A stretch of DNA of 6,503 nucleotides from Porticoccaceae bacterium (lineage in GTDB: Bacteria; Pseudomonadota; Gammaproteobacteria; Pseudomonadales; Porticoccaceae): the NCBI GenBank assembly GCA_019090225.1, contig JAHRWI010000332.1, forward strand, positions 1 through 6,503. The letters are read 5' to 3'. Positions 1 through 5,565 of this stretch are shown here, one piece after another; positions within the stretch are counted from its first letter, which is position 1, and each line of letters begins with the position of its first letter. The translations under genes and the position numbers were made by a program. A model generated the notes under the pieces. The model worked only from the letters and a program-made list of their open reading frames with translations. It was not told the DNA's origin and searched no databases.

Positions 1-689
1 TTAATAAAGCGAGCGTGACGCTCTGGCAACATCAAGCGCAGGATGTAACTCTCGGCGGCAATGTTGGCAATCGGCTCTCCCGGCAACACCACGGAGCCAT
101 GGGTAACGCTGACTTTGAGCACACGGCCACTAGCTGGTGCCAGAATATCGCCCTCAATCTGGGCTTGCCGAATCACCGCCTGATCTGATTTCAAGGCAGC
201 GATATCGGCACTCACCACATCAACCTGGGTTTGCGCTTCGTCTTGCCGGGCCTCGCTAATTTTGCCCGAGGCATACAATTTTGCGACCCGCCCCAGGGTG
301 GTTTTCGCCAGTTGTAACTGGGCCTCAAGGGAACGTAATTTGGACTCGGTGGCAGCAATTTGCAGTCGTTGTTTGGGATCCCGTACACGGGCCAGTTTCT
401 GCCCAGCTTTTACGATAGCTCCCTCATCGACTAGCAGTTCCACCAAAGTACCGCCAATACGAGCCCGAGCCTGGGTGACGTCTACGGTTTGCACCGACGC
501 AAACAGTGATTTCAAATCGTAGACAGGCTCACGCTTAACTGTAAATTCACCACTTGCCCCACTCGCTTGCAGAGCGCTGAAAGCAAGGCCGAGCAATACC
601 AGGGTCTTTATCAACAGGGCGGGCAGCAACAAGGGGCCAATACGCCCGCGAAGATAATGATAGATTCGAAACCGAGTGACATTAAACAT
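1..689 (-). CDS. RND efflux periplasmic adaptor subunit (HlyD/AcrA family), C-terminus cut by window edge
   Basis: The frame stays open from an ATG at 689 to the left edge, giving 229 residues of an unfinished protein. Members of this family bridge an inner-membrane RND pump and an outer-membrane channel in the periplasm. Residues 1-16 are basic (R6, R8, R14, R16) and are followed by a hydrophobic stretch to about 40 ending in LQASGAS, which reads as an export signal or anchor; there is no lipobox cysteine. Residues 75-102 form the first lipoyl half (ARIGGTLVELLVDEG...G96), 105-178 an alpha-helical hairpin rich in Q, A, L, E and K, and 180-212 the second lipoyl half (DILAPASGRV, then H197-G198). 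The beta-barrel begins at about 216, where the window stops. The start is supported by GAAGG six bases upstream. The pump gene would be expected beyond the left edge. The adaptor family is clear; the exported substrate is unknown. Confidence 0.88.
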   Translation of the reverse strand, partial: MFNVTRFRIYHYLRGRIGPLLLPALLIKTLVLLGLAFSALQASGASGEFTVKREPVYDLKSLFASVQTVDVTQARARIGGTLVELLVDEGAIVKAGQKLARVRDPKQRLQIAATESKLRSLEAQLQLAKTTLGRVAKLYASGKISEARQDEAQTQVDVVSADIAALKSDQAVIRQAQIEGDILAPASGRVLKVSVTHGSVVLPGEPIANIAAESYILRLMLPERHARFI

Positions 690-695
690 TCAATA

Positions 696-700
696 CCTTC
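696..700 (-). promoter_or_regulatory. Ribosome binding site of the efflux adaptor
   Basis: GAAGG on the minus strand lies six bases before the ATG at 689. It fixes this start, and it places the 17-bp repeats at 708-775 directly upstream, in the leader or promoter of the gene. Confidence 0.6.
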
Positions 701-707
701 AAATAAT

Positions 708-775
708 TAAACACTGCAACAAATTTAGCGAAGCCATAAACTAAGCGAAACAACAAGCTAAGCGAAATAATAAAC
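708..775. repeat. 17-bp tandem repeat, three clear copies plus one degenerate
   Basis: Three units lie head to tail at 725-741, 742-758 and 759-775, with the core TAAGCGAAA at 742 and 759 and the variant TTAGCGAAG at 725. Units two and three match at 14 of 17 bases; units one and three match at 13 of 17. The preceding 17 bases (708-724) match unit two at 10 of 17 and may be a decayed fourth copy. The repeats begin 19 bases upstream of the efflux adaptor start. Regular spacing and a conserved core suggest a tandem protein-binding site, perhaps for a regulator of the efflux operon, but no regulator gene is in view. Confidence 0.65.
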
Positions 776-988
776 CGCCAAAACTTTAGTCATATAAACT
801 TCAAGTCTAGCCCTACCATGTAAGACCCCTGCCACATAAGGCACCTGTCTTGTCTATAATGAGCATTGTCAGCAGGCTGGGAATTATGATAGAGATGACT
901 AAAAAGTTCTTATTAGGCCTTGAATACTAACAAAAATAGTCTAAAGAAAACGAAGTTTACTCCGCGAAGTCAGAGTCTTTGTGATATC

Positions 989-996
989 AGGTGATC
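989..996 (+). promoter_or_regulatory. Strong Shine-Dalgarno site that favours a leader start at 1001
   Basis: AGGTGATC is an eight-base exact complement to the usual 3' end of bacterial 16S rRNA. Its AGG lies nine bases from the ATG at 1001, a normal distance, but 23 bases from the ATG at 1015 that opens the isomerase. It overlaps the GTG at 991, so it cannot serve that codon. Confidence 0.5.
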
Positions 997-1000
997 TTTG

Positions 1001-1018
1001 ATGAACAACATACAATGA
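1001..1018 (+). promoter_or_regulatory. Possible five-codon leader ORF (MNNIQ) overlapping the isomerase start
   Basis: ATG at 1001 opens a frame of five codons ending in TGA at 1016-1018. The stop overlaps the isomerase ATG (1015-1017) in an ATGA arrangement typical of translational coupling. The leader has the good ribosome site at 989-996, whereas the isomerase start has none of its own. I infer that ribosomes load at the leader and restart on the isomerase. It could be coincidence, since such short frames arise by chance. Confidence 0.4.
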
Positions 1019-1632
1019 ATAAAGTAATCCACTATTTCGACTACAAAAGCCCCTACGCCTACCTAGCTCAGGAGCAAGCTTATCGTCTCCATACCGACAC
1101 CCATCAATCCGTCGAATGGTTACCTTACATCCTCGACATCCCCAGCTTTATGGGTGCGGCAGAACTGGATAGCTCTGGTCAAGACTCCTTACACCTGCGC
1201 AACGACCACCAATGGAGACGGGTCAGATATTCATATATGGATTGTCGCCGTGAGGCCAATCGGCGCGGCTTGACTATTCGTGGGCCACAAAAAATATTCG
1301 ACAGCTCTATCGCCCACATCGGCTTTTTGTACGCTCAACACCAGGGAGATTTTAGGCCTTATCATCAGCTGGTCTTTGAGAAATTCTGGCAGCGCCAGCT
1401 CAATATTGAAGACCCTGCGGTGATTATCTCAGTTCTTGAACAGTCGGGGATTCCAGCCCAGGACTTTATGGAATACCTCAGCGAAGCAGGCCCCAGGGAG
1501 CTAACAGAAATTCAGCAACATGCCGAAGCGAAAGGGGTTTTTGGTGTACCCTCCTATCTGGTCGGGGATGAGTTGTTCTGGGGCGCTGAGCATATTTCTC
1601 AGGTACGAGAGCTAATCGGGCTCGAAAAATAG
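1015..1632 (+). CDS. 2-hydroxychromene-2-carboxylate isomerase-like protein (DsbA-fold, glutathione S-transferase kappa-like)
   Basis: A 205-residue protein close to the usual family length. The N-terminus has the hallmark beta strand and active-site loop FDYKSPYAYLA, with Ser12-Pro13 where DsbA proteins have CxxC; the family uses this serine to bind glutathione. The C-terminal signature GVFGVPSYLV...ELFWGAEHI, with the cis-proline of the thioredoxin fold in GVPS, is typical of NahD-type isomerases. These interconvert 2-hydroxychromene-2-carboxylate and trans-o-hydroxybenzylidenepyruvate in naphthalene breakdown, but many relatives have other or unknown glutathione-dependent roles. No naphthalene pathway gene is visible here, so the exact substrate is open. 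An upstream in-frame GTG at 991 would add eight residues; I prefer the ATG because family members begin just before the first strand. The gene stands alone on its strand and runs toward the cytochrome gene, with 20 bases between the two stops. Confidence 0.85.
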   Translation: MNKVIHYFDYKSPYAYLAQEQAYRLHTDTHQSVEWLPYILDIPSFMGAAELDSSGQDSLHLRNDHQWRRVRYSYMDCRREANRRGLTIRGPQKIFDSSIAHIGFLYAQHQGDFRPYHQLVFEKFWQRQLNIEDPAVIISVLEQSGIPAQDFMEYLSEAGPRELTEIQQHAEAKGVFGVPSYLVGDELFWGAEHISQVRELIGLEK

Positions 1633-1652
1633 CGCGTTTGTTCAAGGCTTAA

Positions 1653-2399
1653 TCAATCCTCCTCATTTAAAGAAGACCTGTTTAATGATGAATAGTATCG
1701 AGCCGCTTCTTTTATCTCTTCGTCAGTAAGATCAAAGCTGACTTTTGACATAGTGCTATCGGCAATAATTCCGCTCCGATGCGCGAATAATTTAGCCTCG
1801 ATTTCTTGCTGGCTCATTGCGGGTAAATCCGGCCACTGCTCGTAAATCGCTTTACCCGATAGGCCGTGACACATGGCGCAGCGTTGGACAACGATCGATT
1901 GCTCCGCAGAACCGACTTCATTTTCTAAGGAGGCGATAAAATTAACTACATGCCAAATTTCCTGCTCGCTGAGCGTGCCTCGAAATGAGGGCATGGTATT
2001 TCTGCCCTCGGCGATCTTCCAAGCAAAAGCACCTGGAGATTGCTCACTGGCCAGAACTAACAAGTTAGCTGGTCTCTTATCCGACATAAGTCCAACAATG
2101 CCGTCCCCTTCACCCCAATAGCCGTGACATTGCAGGCAGTGAGTAGCAAACAAAGTTTTGCCCATGTTGACGGACTCAACATCGTATCGAACAGGGTTTA
2201 ACTTCTCTGTCTCAGCGCCAGGAGCTTGCCAGGGCACGCTTTCGGCATGCGCCACCGATGCGACAGACAGCAAAAGCGCTGTGCTTATCGTAAAAAGAGC
2301 CGTCAAAGGAGCCACCGAATAAATGCTCGAACCAAGGTTCAAACTCATCCTCAAACTCTTCCCCAAAAAGAGCGGCCATCGAAATTTACTATCACGCAT
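1653..2399 (-). CDS. Exported di-haem cytochrome c
   Basis: A 248-residue protein with two haem c sites: CLQCH at residues 88-92 and CAMCH at 174-178. Likely sixth ligands are Met136 (in NTMPSF) and Met217 (in STMSKV). A hydrophobic segment at about 29-50 ending in AHA-ES indicates export and cleavage after residue 52, so it should act in the periplasm as an electron carrier. The first domain (about 76-158) is a normal class I cytochrome c domain (GEGDG after the haem, then MPSF and the helix EIWHVVNFIASL); the second (about 164-240) is shorter. The n-region is unusually long from Met1; Met18 is an alternative start (base 2348). A GAGG directly abuts that Met18 codon, too close to be a normal site, and the site before Met1 is weak. 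It follows the SRPBCC gene by 38 bases on the same strand, so the two are probably cotranscribed. Its electron donor is not in the window. Confidence 0.88.
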   Translation of the reverse strand: MRDSKFRWPLFLGKSLRMSLNLGSSIYSVAPLTALFTISTALLLSVASVAHAESVPWQAPGAETEKLNPVRYDVESVNMGKTLFATHCLQCHGYWGEGDGIVGLMSDKRPANLLVLASEQSPGAFAWKIAEGRNTMPSFRGTLSEQEIWHVVNFIASLENEVGSAEQSIVVQRCAMCHGLSGKAIYEQWPDLPAMSQQEIEAKLFAHRSGIIADSTMSKVSFDLTDEEIKEAARYYSSLNRSSLNEED

Positions 2400-2437
2400 A
2401 AGGTAAATATCCAGAAACGTCCGCTATCAGGTCAGGG

Positions 2438-2884
2438 CTAACCCGCCGCTTTCTCAAACACGCCAAGTTTCTTCTGGGTGCCGATAATACCGCTTTTATA
2501 AATACCTTCGATCATAGGGATAACCTCTGGCAGAGGCACCGTGCCATCGGGCTGAAAGCTGCTGCCCCATTCAACACGGCAACTATTGGGGCCGGTCTCA
2601 AAAACCCGGAACGTCGATAGGTAATGAGTAATCGGCAGGGGCGCTTCACCCAGAATTGAATAACTCATCATCATATTTTCTTCATCCAGGGCCTCGCAGC
2701 GCTCCTGCACGGTACCGGTGGGGGTTTTGATGGTCCGAATCGCCAGCAGGCCTTCGCCTTCCATGGAAATATCGTCCGGCCCCATGCCTCTCATGATATT
2801 GCCGATTCCGCCGAAATCCGATAACAGTTTCCAGGCGTCTCGGGCCGGTGCTTTAACGTCTCTCTTAATCATTACAGATGCCAT
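2438..2884 (-). CDS. SRPBCC family protein (polyketide cyclase/dehydrase-like)
   Basis: A 148-residue single-domain protein of the START/Bet v1-like superfamily, Polyketide_cyc2 type. Visible family features are the N-terminal strand VMIKRDVKAPARDAWKLLSD, the loop after DFGGIGN, the EGEGLLAIRTI strand, the QERCEALDEE turn, the YSILGEAPLPITHYLSTFRV region and a long C-terminal helix with YKSGIIGTQKKL. These folds form a deep hydrophobic cavity that binds small lipophilic or aromatic molecules; some are enzymes, some carriers. There is no signal peptide, so it should be cytoplasmic. The ATG at 2884 has GAGG eight bases before it. It is the first gene of a probable operon with the di-haem cytochrome downstream. 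The ligand cannot be predicted from the sequence. Confidence 0.83.
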   Translation of the reverse strand: MASVMIKRDVKAPARDAWKLLSDFGGIGNIMRGMGPDDISMEGEGLLAIRTIKTPTGTVQERCEALDEENMMMSYSILGEAPLPITHYLSTFRVFETGPNSCRVEWGSSFQPDGTVPLPEVIPMIEGIYKSGIIGTQKKLGVFEKAAG

Positions 2885-2907
2885 TATAGTTTCCTCATTG
2901 TTTCTTG

Positions 2908-2930
2908 GGTGTTGGTGTTGGTGTTGGTGT
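2908..2930. repeat. Hexamer tandem repeat (GGTGTT), 3.8 copies
   Basis: Three perfect GGTGTT units at 2908-2925 are followed by GGTGT at 2926-2930. The tract ends 24 bases upstream of the SRPBCC start and would read as a CACCAA-type repeat in its leader or promoter. Such short repeats can gain or lose units by slippage. With under four copies, variability is possible but not shown. Confidence 0.75.
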
Positions 2931-3024
2931 GAACAGGTTCGTATCAGCGTGAAATCAATTGGATCAGCTTTCTAGCCAAACATGACTATAGTAAATAGCA
3001 CGGACTATCGCACATCCTAAACAT

Positions 3025-3032
3025 AAGGGGAG
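3025..3032 (+). promoter_or_regulatory. Ribosome binding site of the aldo/keto reductase
   Basis: AAGGGGAG ends four bases before the ATG at 3037 and supports that start; no competing upstream start is needed. Confidence 0.6.
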
Positions 3033-3036
3033 AATT

Positions 3037-4077
3037 ATGGAATACACAAAACTGGGTAATACCGGCCTTACTGTGTCGCGAATCTGTCTTGGCTGCATGA
3101 GTTACGGTGAGGGCGACTGGCGGGAATGGACGCTGGACAGCACAGCCGCACGGGAACACTTTGCCCTCGCCATTGAGTCAGGCGTGACCTTCTTTGATAC
3201 AGCAGACGTTTATTCGAATGGCAGTAGCGAGGAAATCACCGGTCACTGGCTCGGTGAGATGGCCACTCGCGATGATGTCATCATCGCGACTAAAGTTCAT
3301 GGTGCTATGGATTACGAAAAGAAGAACTACGGTGCTAGTGGGCCGAATCACAACCGCCAGGGTCTGAGCCGTAAACACATCATCGAAGCTTGCGAAAACT
3401 CCCTGCGGCGCTTAAAAACAGACTATATTGATCTCTACCAGATCCACCGCTGGGATTTCCGCACCCCCATTGAAGAGACTCTGGATGCGCTAGATACCCT
3501 GGTGCAATCCGGCAAAGTTCGCTACCTGGGTGCCAGTAGCATGGCTGCCTGGCAGTTTTCCAAAACTCTGCACACAGCGAAGGAATATGGCTGGCAGAAA
3601 TTTGTATCCATGCAAAACCACTACAACCTGATCTATCGCGAAGAAGAGCGGGAAATGATTCCCCTGTGTATTGATCAGGGTGTCGCGCTGATTCCCTGGA
3701 GTCCTCTGGCCAGAGGTTTCCTAGACGGCAACCGCAGCGCCCAAAAAGGCAAAGGCCCCACTAGGCGCGCGCAAACCGATCATATGGCCCGCACCATGTA
3801 TTTTAAGGATAACGACTACGAGATTGCCGTGGTCACACAAAAGGTAGCGAAAAACCACGGTATTACACCAACCCAGGCCGCCTGCGCGTGGATACTACAA
3901 GCTCCCGGTGTCACCGCACCGATTATTGGTGCTACTAAGGCTCACCACCTTGAAGAGATATTTGCCACGGTGGACGTTCGGCTTAGCGATGAAGAAATTA
4001 CCGCCATGGAAGCGCCCTACCGTCCTCATGCCATTGCCGGGCATTCTCAGCCATCACCTGCACGAATGCTTAAGTAG
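3037..4077 (+). CDS. Aldo/keto reductase
   Basis: A 346-residue NADPH-dependent oxidoreductase of the (beta/alpha)8-barrel aldo/keto reductase superfamily, cytoplasmic. The catalytic tetrad is complete: Asp54 and Tyr59 in FFDTADVYSNG, Lys86 in IIATKVHG and His137 in YQIHRWD. The N-terminal YTKLGNTGLTVSRICLGCM and the C-terminal cofactor loop IIGATKAHHLEE (296-307) are standard. The ending YRPHAIAGHS is seen in a widespread bacterial and fungal subgroup annotated only as aldo/keto reductase. Such enzymes reduce aldehydes and ketones or run in reverse; the substrate is unknown. It is the first of three plus-strand genes, but the 168-base gap before the CoA-transferase, with its own repeat, leaves a shared transcript unproven. 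It is divergent from the SRPBCC-cytochrome pair, which may therefore be co-regulated with it. Confidence 0.92.
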   Translation: MEYTKLGNTGLTVSRICLGCMSYGEGDWREWTLDSTAAREHFALAIESGVTFFDTADVYSNGSSEEITGHWLGEMATRDDVIIATKVHGAMDYEKKNYGASGPNHNRQGLSRKHIIEACENSLRRLKTDYIDLYQIHRWDFRTPIEETLDALDTLVQSGKVRYLGASSMAAWQFSKTLHTAKEYGWQKFVSMQNHYNLIYREEEREMIPLCIDQGVALIPWSPLARGFLDGNRSAQKGKGPTRRAQTDHMARTMYFKDNDYEIAVVTQKVAKNHGITPTQAACAWILQAPGVTAPIIGATKAHHLEEIFATVDVRLSDEEITAMEAPYRPHAIAGHSQPSPARMLK

Positions 4078-4196
4078 GGGGCGCGGAAAAAACATCTAAG
4101 GCAGCATGTAGAACGACAAGCAAACATCAAAACATTGCATCGACCGGTGTGCCTATGGTTTATTAGCACGGTTGTTTACCCATATCCATACCCATG

Positions 4197-4222
4197 ACCC
4201 GGCTGTTAAACCCGGCTGCTAA
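4197..4222. repeat. 13-bp tandem direct repeat before the CoA-transferase
   Basis: ACCCGGCTGTTAA (4197-4209) is followed at once by ACCCGGCTGCTAA (4210-4222), differing at one base. The pair ends ten bases before the ribosome site of the CoA-transferase, so it lies in the leader or promoter of that gene. It could be an operator for a regulator binding in tandem or a recent short duplication. The rest of the gap from 4078 shows no convincing terminator. Confidence 0.7.
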
Positions 4223-4232
4223 CTATAAGAAC

Positions 4233-4237
4233 AGGAG
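4233..4237 (+). promoter_or_regulatory. Ribosome binding site that decides the CoA-transferase start
   Basis: AGGAG lies eight bases before the ATG at 4246. It overlaps the in-frame GTG at 4237, which rules that codon out as the start and trims three residues from the longest frame. Confidence 0.7.
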
Positions 4238-4245
4238 TGTGCAAA

Positions 4246-5469
4246 ATGAACCCCAAACATATGCTTGATGGCATCAAAGTACTGGATTTTACGCAATTTC
4301 TCGCAGGCCCATCTGCCACCCGATTGATGGCGGAAATGGGCGCCGAGATTGTCAAAATTGAAGAGCCCAAAGTGGGCGACAACTCGCGCTTCTTCCCTTT
4401 TAAGGCCTCAGATGGTCGCAGCGGCTATTACGTCCAGCAAAATAGAGGTAAAAAGTCCGTCGCCCTTGATATGAAGTCTGAACAGGGCAAAGACATTATT
4501 CGTAAAATGATCCCTCAGTTCGATGTGCTTATCGAAAACTTCTCGGCTGGGGTTATCGGACGCCTGGGTTTCAGCTGGGAAGAAGTCCAAAAACTAAATC
4601 CGAAAATGATCATGTGTTCCATATCCACTTTCGGGCAGGAAGGCCCGTTGGCGCATTTGCCCGGTTATGACTACATCGCTCAGGGTTACTCCGGCGTATC
4701 AGCGATGATTGGCCCCAATGACGGGCCGCCTTCCCTGGTAGGCCTCGCCATCGGCGACACATCAACTGGCGTTCATGCCGCAACCGCCATTGGTTATTCG
4801 CTGTTTCACAGGGAACGTACCGGCAAAGGCCAATATCTCGACATCGCTTTGCTGGATACCTATTTCCATCATCATGAACTCAATGTACAGGATTACAGCG
4901 CCAGTAAAGGTGCCTCCTTGCCCAGGCGTCTGGGCACCCACCATACCGTTGCTGCCCCGGCCGGTATGTTCAAGGGCAGGGATAGATACTTTTTTATTAT
5001 CGCGCTAACTCATCAGTGGGAACCCTTCTGCGATGCCATCAGCATGCCGGAGCTAAAAACCGACCCGCGTTTTAGCGATCCGGCTATCAGAATCGAGAAT
5101 CGCTTCGAATTGGCCAAGGTCATCGAAGCATGGATGGCCGAACAGGACAGTGACGATGCAGTTCAAAAAATTCTTGAAGACGGGCGCATTCCAGTCGCCC
5201 CCATTCTTGAAGTTGAGGAGGCCATGGCCCACCCCCATATGATCCAGCGAGAAACGGTACGCACAATTAGTGATCGAAGCATTGGCGAGTTTCAGGTGCC
5301 GGGCATGCCACTAAAATTCTCCGAATTTCCCGGCCATCTACCGCTGGTAGCGCCATACCTTGGAGAACAAAACGCCGAGGTGCTTAGTGAATATCTGTCT
5401 ATGTCAAAGGACGAAATTGCCGCGCTGGAAAGTGAAGGTATTCTCGGCTCGGAACCCATACCCGAATAA
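4246..5469 (+). CDS. CaiB/BaiF family (class III) CoA-transferase
   Basis: A 407-residue protein, the usual length for family III CoA-transferases, which move CoA between carboxylic acids through an aspartyl-CoA anhydride without a metal. The N-terminus (LDGIKVLDFTQFLAGPSATR, then MGAEIVKIEEPKVGD) and the ENFSAGVIGRLGFSW segment (97-111) are diagnostic. The expected catalytic aspartate is Asp171 in GLAIGDTSTGVHAA. Further family marks are PGYDYIAQGYSGV (139-151) and GKGQYLDIALLD. The protein belongs to the broad group that includes formyl-, succinyl- and carnitine-CoA transferases and alpha-methylacyl-CoA racemase; donor and acceptor cannot be told from sequence alone. It sits between an aldo/keto reductase and a beta-hydroxyacid dehydrogenase, which suggests activation of an organic acid intermediate, inferred from context only. 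Confidence 0.92.
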   Translation: MNPKHMLDGIKVLDFTQFLAGPSATRLMAEMGAEIVKIEEPKVGDNSRFFPFKASDGRSGYYVQQNRGKKSVALDMKSEQGKDIIRKMIPQFDVLIENFSAGVIGRLGFSWEEVQKLNPKMIMCSISTFGQEGPLAHLPGYDYIAQGYSGVSAMIGPNDGPPSLVGLAIGDTSTGVHAATAIGYSLFHRERTGKGQYLDIALLDTYFHHHELNVQDYSASKGASLPRRLGTHHTVAAPAGMFKGRDRYFFIIALTHQWEPFCDAISMPELKTDPRFSDPAIRIENRFELAKVIEAWMAEQDSDDAVQKILEDGRIPVAPILEVEEAMAHPHMIQRETVRTISDRSIGEFQVPGMPLKFSEFPGHLPLVAPYLGEQNAEVLSEYLSMSKDEIAALESEGILGSEPIPE

Positions 5470-5520
5470 AAGGGTGTTCTCATAGCGCCAAATCCCTCGC
5501 ATAAGACCAACACATAGGCT

Positions 5521-5548
5521 AAGTGGCACTTTTTTAAAAGTGCCACTT
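5521..5548. repeat. Perfect 28-bp palindrome between CoA-transferase and dehydrogenase genes
   Basis: Thirteen bases (AAGTGGCACTTTT) are mirrored exactly around a central TT. Each arm holds its own small dyad, AGTGGCACT at 5522-5530 and AGTGCCACT at 5539-5547, centred 17 bases apart. It lies just before the ribosome site (5553-5556) of the dehydrogenase. It can fold as an RNA hairpin, but no T run follows on the plus strand, so it is not a normal intrinsic terminator. It may be an operator, an mRNA-stabilising or attenuating hairpin between the two genes, or a weak terminator. Confidence 0.8.
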
Positions 5549-5552
5549 GATC

Positions 5553-5556
5553 GGAG
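5553..5556 (+). promoter_or_regulatory. Ribosome binding site of the dehydrogenase
   Basis: GGAG lies nine bases before the ATG at 5566. It is only four bases downstream of the 28-bp palindrome, so folding of the hairpin could affect ribosome access. Confidence 0.55.
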
Positions 5557-5565
5557 AACTACCCC

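Larger units (their letters stand above)
690..988. other. Divergent intergenic region between efflux adaptor and isomerase
   Basis: About 300 bases without a convincing gene; AT-rich compared with the flanking genes. It must hold promoters for both the leftward efflux gene and the rightward isomerase. Its left part is a 17-bp tandem repeat (708-775). A TATAAT hexamer sits on the plus strand at 855-860, but I see no good -35 box 16-18 bases before it. TATGAT at 885-890 has TTGTCA upstream, but only 13 bases away, which is too short. I see no strong rho-independent terminator and no RNA gene. Confidence 0.6.
2885..3036. promoter_or_regulatory. Divergent promoter region between SRPBCC and aldo/keto reductase genes
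   Basis: These 152 bases lie between two genes pointing away from each other, so promoters in both directions are expected. The self-complementary ACTATAGT at 2985-2992 supplies a -10-like TATAGT on both strands, but I find no well-spaced -35 on either. A hexamer tandem repeat fills 2908-2930. Assignment as a promoter region rests on gene layout rather than on clear boxes. Confidence 0.5.

Noticed and set aside
262..522. Plus-strand frame of 86 codons within the efflux adaptor
   Set aside because: The opposite strand carries an unbroken adaptor with lipoyl and hairpin domains; the plus-strand product is low-complexity Ser/Arg/Ala-rich with no recognisable domain.
708..775. CRISPR array or plasmid replication iterons
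   Set aside because: The units are contiguous with no spacers, so this is not CRISPR. No replication initiator, DnaA box cluster or partition gene is present to support an origin.
855..860. Consensus TATAAT as the isomerase promoter
   Set aside because: The hexamer is perfect, but no acceptable -35 lies at 16-18 bases and it is about 155 bases from the gene. In AT-rich DNA this is weak evidence.
2226..2441. Small plus-strand frame opposite the cytochrome signal region
   Set aside because: It lies almost wholly antisense to a well-supported gene, its composition is arginine, lysine and glutamine-rich as expected for an off-frame translation, and no family is recognisable.
4143..4175. Hairpin terminator after the aldo/keto reductase (GTGC and GCAC arms)
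   Set aside because: Only a four-base core pairs before bulges are needed, and the T run after it is short and interrupted.
5521..5548. Rho-independent terminator after the CoA-transferase
   Set aside because: The stem is strong but is followed by GATCGGAG rather than a T run; the T run is inside the loop region.
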